Below are positions 63,936-64,000 of a stretch of 64,000 nt of DNA, piece by piece; position 1 is the first letter of the stretch, and each line of letters begins with the position of its first letter. A program made the translations under genes and the position numbers. The DNA comes from Balanoglossus misakiensis. Taxonomy: Eukaryota; Hemichordata. The notes beneath the pieces are model-generated. The model was not told the DNA's origin. It was given only the letters and a program-made list of their open reading frames with translations, and ran no database searches. Location of the stretch: NCBI GenBank assembly GCA_040954595.2, contig CM082580.2, positions 10,416,001 to 10,480,000 of the forward strand. The letters are read 5' to 3'.

Positions 63936-64000
63936 GTAAGTACATGTAATGTCTGCTGGTTCTTATGTTGAAAGTGTTGGCACATTTGCCATGAATACTG

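Noticed and set aside
1-64000. tRNA, rRNA, CRISPR arrays and bacterial operon features
   Set aside because: No cloverleaf with a proper T-arm, no ribosomal sequence and no regularly spaced repeats were seen. Spliced genes show this is animal nuclear DNA.

Overview
The window looks like nuclear DNA from an animal. Coding sequence is split by GT-AG introns, exons are GC-rich in AT-rich surroundings, and there are microsatellites and short inverted-repeat elements. The gene set (KLHL10-type BTB-kelch protein, a TMEM249-like sperm membrane protein, a tandem set of lipid phosphate phosphatases, a glycosyltransferase-family multidomain protein) and the frequent TACATGTA-type words suggest a marine invertebrate. 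A cephalochordate such as amphioxus is my first guess, but sequence alone does not settle this and a mollusc or another invertebrate deuterostome is possible.

Region 1 (1 to about 40.6 kb) has no gene that I can support. It holds AT-rich single-copy-looking DNA rich in TAATTA/CAATTA words, several X-box-like palindromes, microsatellites, a short near-perfect hairpin and three inverted-repeat elements (two flanked by TTAA). Two isolated acceptor-ORF-donor segments (11.6 kb and 32.5 kb) are the only hints of exons. It may be the regulatory flank or an intron of a gene lying to the left.

Region 2 (40.6 to 45.2 kb) is a head-to-head pair: a TMEM249-like gene on the minus strand (six exons, 203 aa as modelled) and KLHL10 on the plus strand (three exons, 682 aa). 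Their start codons are 483 bp apart. Both families are known for sperm or testis roles, and the shared interval carries two TGACGTAA CRE-like motifs, so a common germ-line promoter is plausible.

Region 3 (45.5 to 60.2 kb) is a tandem array of three phospholipid phosphatase (PLPP/LPP, PAP2 family) genes, all minus strand, each rebuilt completely as six exons with the same intron phases. The first two keep all three catalytic motifs. The third has lost catalytic residues in every motif (K to R; PSGH to PSED; SR...HH to IE...SF) yet keeps an intact frame and splice sites, so it is predicted to be a pseudophosphatase. A possible alternative or relic first exon lies in intron 1 of the middle gene.

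Region 4 (62.1 kb to the right end) is the 5' part of a plus-strand gene encoding a GT4-like glycosyltransferase domain followed by phase-1 linker exons. It runs off the window.
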